NCBI GenBank assembly: GCA_016930735.1
Contig: JAFGGF010000013.1
Location: 1 to 7,452 of the forward strand
From: Prolixibacteraceae bacterium
GTDB lineage: Bacteria; Bacteroidota; Bacteroidia; Bacteroidales; Prolixibacteraceae
Length of the DNA stretch: 7,452 nt
Direction of reading: 5' to 3'
Part shown: positions 6,873 to 7,452 of the stretch, piece after piece
Layout of the letters: each line of letters opens with the position of its first letter
Numbering within the stretch: the stretch's first letter is position 1
Program-made: the position numbers and the translations under genes
The notes under the pieces: generated by a model
What the model saw: only the letters and a program-made list of their open reading frames with translations
What the model was told of the DNA's origin: nothing
Databases searched by the model: none

Positions 6873-7452
6873 ATGTTTTTCGAATTACCAAAATTAAATT
6901 ACAAATATGATGCGCTGGAACCACTGATTGATGCAAGGACTATGGAAATCCACCATACAAAGCACCATGCAGGGTACACCAACAATTTAAACAATGCACT
7001 TAAGGATTCAGGGCTTGAAGGTAAAAGCATTGAAGAACTTCTTTCAGGAGTATCCGGTTTATCCGCTGCTGTAAGAAACAATGGCGGCGGATTTTATAAC
7101 CACAGTCTTTACTGGGAAGTTTTAACACCTGGTGGGGCTCCGTCTCCGAAAGGTGAATTACTGGATGCTATCAATGAATCGTTTAAAAATATTGAAAACT
7201 TTAAAGATACTTTCGTTAAAGCAGCTCTAACCCGTTTTGGGTCTGGTTGGGCATGGTTACTCAAAAAGGATAATAGCCTGGTGGTTACGTCCACGCCTAA
7301 TCAGGATAATCCGCTCATGGATGTTTCGGATGTAAAAGGAACTCCAATTCTGGGCCTCGATGTATGGGAACATGCTTACTACCTGAATTACCAGAACAGA
7401 AGACCTGATTATATCTCTGCCTTTTGGAATGTAATTAACTGGAATGAAGTAA
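6873..7452 (+). CDS. Superoxide dismutase, Mn-type Fe/Mn family (3' end cut by window)
   Basis: A cytosolic enzyme that converts superoxide to oxygen and hydrogen peroxide. 193 residues are visible and the frame is still open at the window edge (last full codon 7449-7451). By comparison with E. coli SodA only about ten C-terminal residues are missing. There is no signal peptide; the N-terminus MFFELPKLNYKYDALEP is typical. The four metal ligands are present: H27 (in EIHH), H77 (in FYNHSLYW), and D163 and H167 (in GLDVWEHAYY). The second-sphere residues favour manganese: the position of the FeSOD N-domain glutamine is Gly73, while Gln144 in PNQDNPLM matches the MnSOD C-domain glutamine, and Gly161 lies two residues before the Asp ligand as in E. 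coli SodA. The metal preference is an inference, since cambialistic enzymes are common in this family. The gene is likely monocistronic from its own promoter at 6805-6836. Confidence 0.96.
   Translation, partial: MFFELPKLNYKYDALEPLIDARTMEIHHTKHHAGYTNNLNNALKDSGLEGKSIEELLSGVSGLSAAVRNNGGGFYNHSLYWEVLTPGGAPSPKGELLDAINESFKNIENFKDTFVKAALTRFGSGWAWLLKKDNSLVVTSTPNQDNPLMDVSDVKGTPILGLDVWEHAYYLNYQNRRPDYISAFWNVINWNEV

Noticed and set aside
6899..7294. Two short minus-strand frames opposite the dismutase gene
   Set aside because: The + strand encodes a full set of superoxide dismutase motifs over the same bases; the antisense frames have no recognisable features.

Overview
The window looks like chromosomal DNA from a member of the Bacteroidota. 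The base composition is AT-rich. The start codons have no Shine-Dalgarno-like leader. Two upstream elements fit the Bacteroidota -7 consensus TAnnTTTG (984-991 and 6829-6836), and the second has a well-placed TTTG -33 element. The UvrA and the TGS/ThrRS-like nucleoside kinase also resemble Bacteroidota family members as I remember them. I cannot name a genus.

Layout, left to right, with all confident genes on the + strand. (1) 18-890 is a predicted lipoprotein with RHS/YD-like repeats and no known function. (2) 891-1015 is an intergenic gap with a probable promoter. (3) 1016-1966, 1967-4846 and 4858-6522 form a tight cluster, almost certainly one operon: a membrane-anchored MltD-like lytic transglycosylase, the excinuclease subunit UvrA, and a three-part protein that joins a TGS domain, a degenerate threonyl-tRNA-synthetase editing-like domain and a uridine-kinase-type P-loop kinase. 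(4) 6523-6872 is a 350-base gap. Its first half has coding-like character on the minus strand, possibly a decayed gene end, and its second half is AT-rich and holds a textbook Bacteroidota promoter. (5) 6873 to the window end is an Mn-type superoxide dismutase that lacks only its last few residues because the window stops.

The three operon genes touch peptidoglycan turnover, nucleotide excision repair and (probably) nucleoside salvage. Nothing in the sequence shows a shared pathway, so co-transcription may reflect housekeeping linkage only. The superoxide dismutase has its own promoter and is probably a separate transcription unit. I found no mobile element, CRISPR array, tRNA or rRNA, and no convincing new multi-gene system. 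The points most worth a second look are the kinase with the dead ThrRS-like module, the altered first zinc site of UvrA, and the minus-strand fragment after the kinase.
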